From Persicaria tinctoria (lineage: Eukaryota > Streptophyta > Magnoliopsida > Caryophyllales > Polygonaceae), in contig JBANSL010000014.1 in the NCBI GenBank assembly GCA_037127255.1, forward strand, positions 68,865,646 to 68,929,645: a stretch of DNA of 64,000 nt, in the 5' to 3' direction. The notes beneath the pieces were generated by a model, which searched no databases, was not told the origin of the DNA, and saw only the letters and a list, made by a program, of their open reading frames with translations. The position numbers and the translations under genes are program-made. This document shows, in pieces, positions 63,835 through 64,000 of the stretch. The stretch's first letter is position 1. Every line of letters begins with the position of its first letter.

Positions 63835-64000
63835 AGCCGCATGATGATCTCAGACAGAAAGGTCTCCTAAAGAAAAACATGGAGAATCCTCAATCCAATA
63901 GTCATAGTTGTTCATCAAAATACAACCATCAACCATAAGAGTAAAGCTAAAGATAACCACACTGATCTTAAAGCAAAAATAAATCAGAGGAACAATAATA
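63835..64000. other. Window end, unassigned
   Basis: No coding frame recognised in the last 166 bases. Probably LINE 5' region or flank. Confidence 0.3.

Overview
This window is nuclear DNA of a flowering plant, most likely a eudicot. The evidence is intron-containing plant-type genes (ribosomal protein L18/eL18, two DUF538 proteins, a LEA5/SAG21-type protein), telo-box and TGGGCC promoter motifs, and a dense plant transposon load: L1-type LINEs with a C-terminal RNase H, an RTE LINE, CACTA, hAT, Mutator, PIF/Harbinger, Stowaway-like MITEs, Helitrons, Copia and a defective LTR element. Placement below 'eudicot' is not possible from the sequence.

Layout. 0.3-1.5 kb: broken SNF2-type chromatin remodeller (MINU/CHR12 type). 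1.9-2.3 kb: CACTA transposon end. 3.5-6.8 kb: decayed LINE. 8.3-16.6 kb: gene-poor, with a family of GGTAGGA-type short repeats, an inverted pair of tRNA-like sequences, a Mutator-type element with a 9-bp target duplication, and two MITEs. 18.1-26.5 kb: tandem segmental duplication carrying two complete, five-exon eL18 genes on the minus strand. 27.8-33.4 kb: two single-exon DUF538 genes on the plus strand, separated by a retroposed block and an RTE fragment. 35.5-40.8 kb: Copia gag relic, then a three-level nest in which an old RTE fragment was split by a hAT element that was itself invaded by a younger RTE copy with a 673-codon open frame. 41.3-46.0 kb: a Mutator-like element with a perfect 9-bp target duplication carrying unrelated host-gene fragments (MAP-kinase first exon; mitoribosomal DAP3/mS29 exons), later split by a 2-kb LTR element with its own perfect 5-bp duplication. 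46.7-48.8 kb: AT-rich Helitron-like nest with a SINE. 49.5-49.9 kb: complete two-exon LEA5/SAG21 gene. 50.6-53.2 kb: two PIF/Harbinger-type elements, the second carrying a BUB1-like first exon. 53.8-58.3 kb: microsatellites, retroposon relic and MITEs. 58.9 kb to the right end: minus-strand L1-type LINE, broken by stops, a lost reverse-transcriptase motif and an LTR fragment.

Genes with good support as intact host genes are the two eL18 genes, the two DUF538 genes and the LEA5/SAG21 gene. They do not form a pathway; they are ordinary nuclear genes in transposon-rich DNA. The strongest biological signals are the gene-fragment-carrying DNA transposons and the datable nested insertions. All family names come from reading translations and motifs by eye, without database searches.
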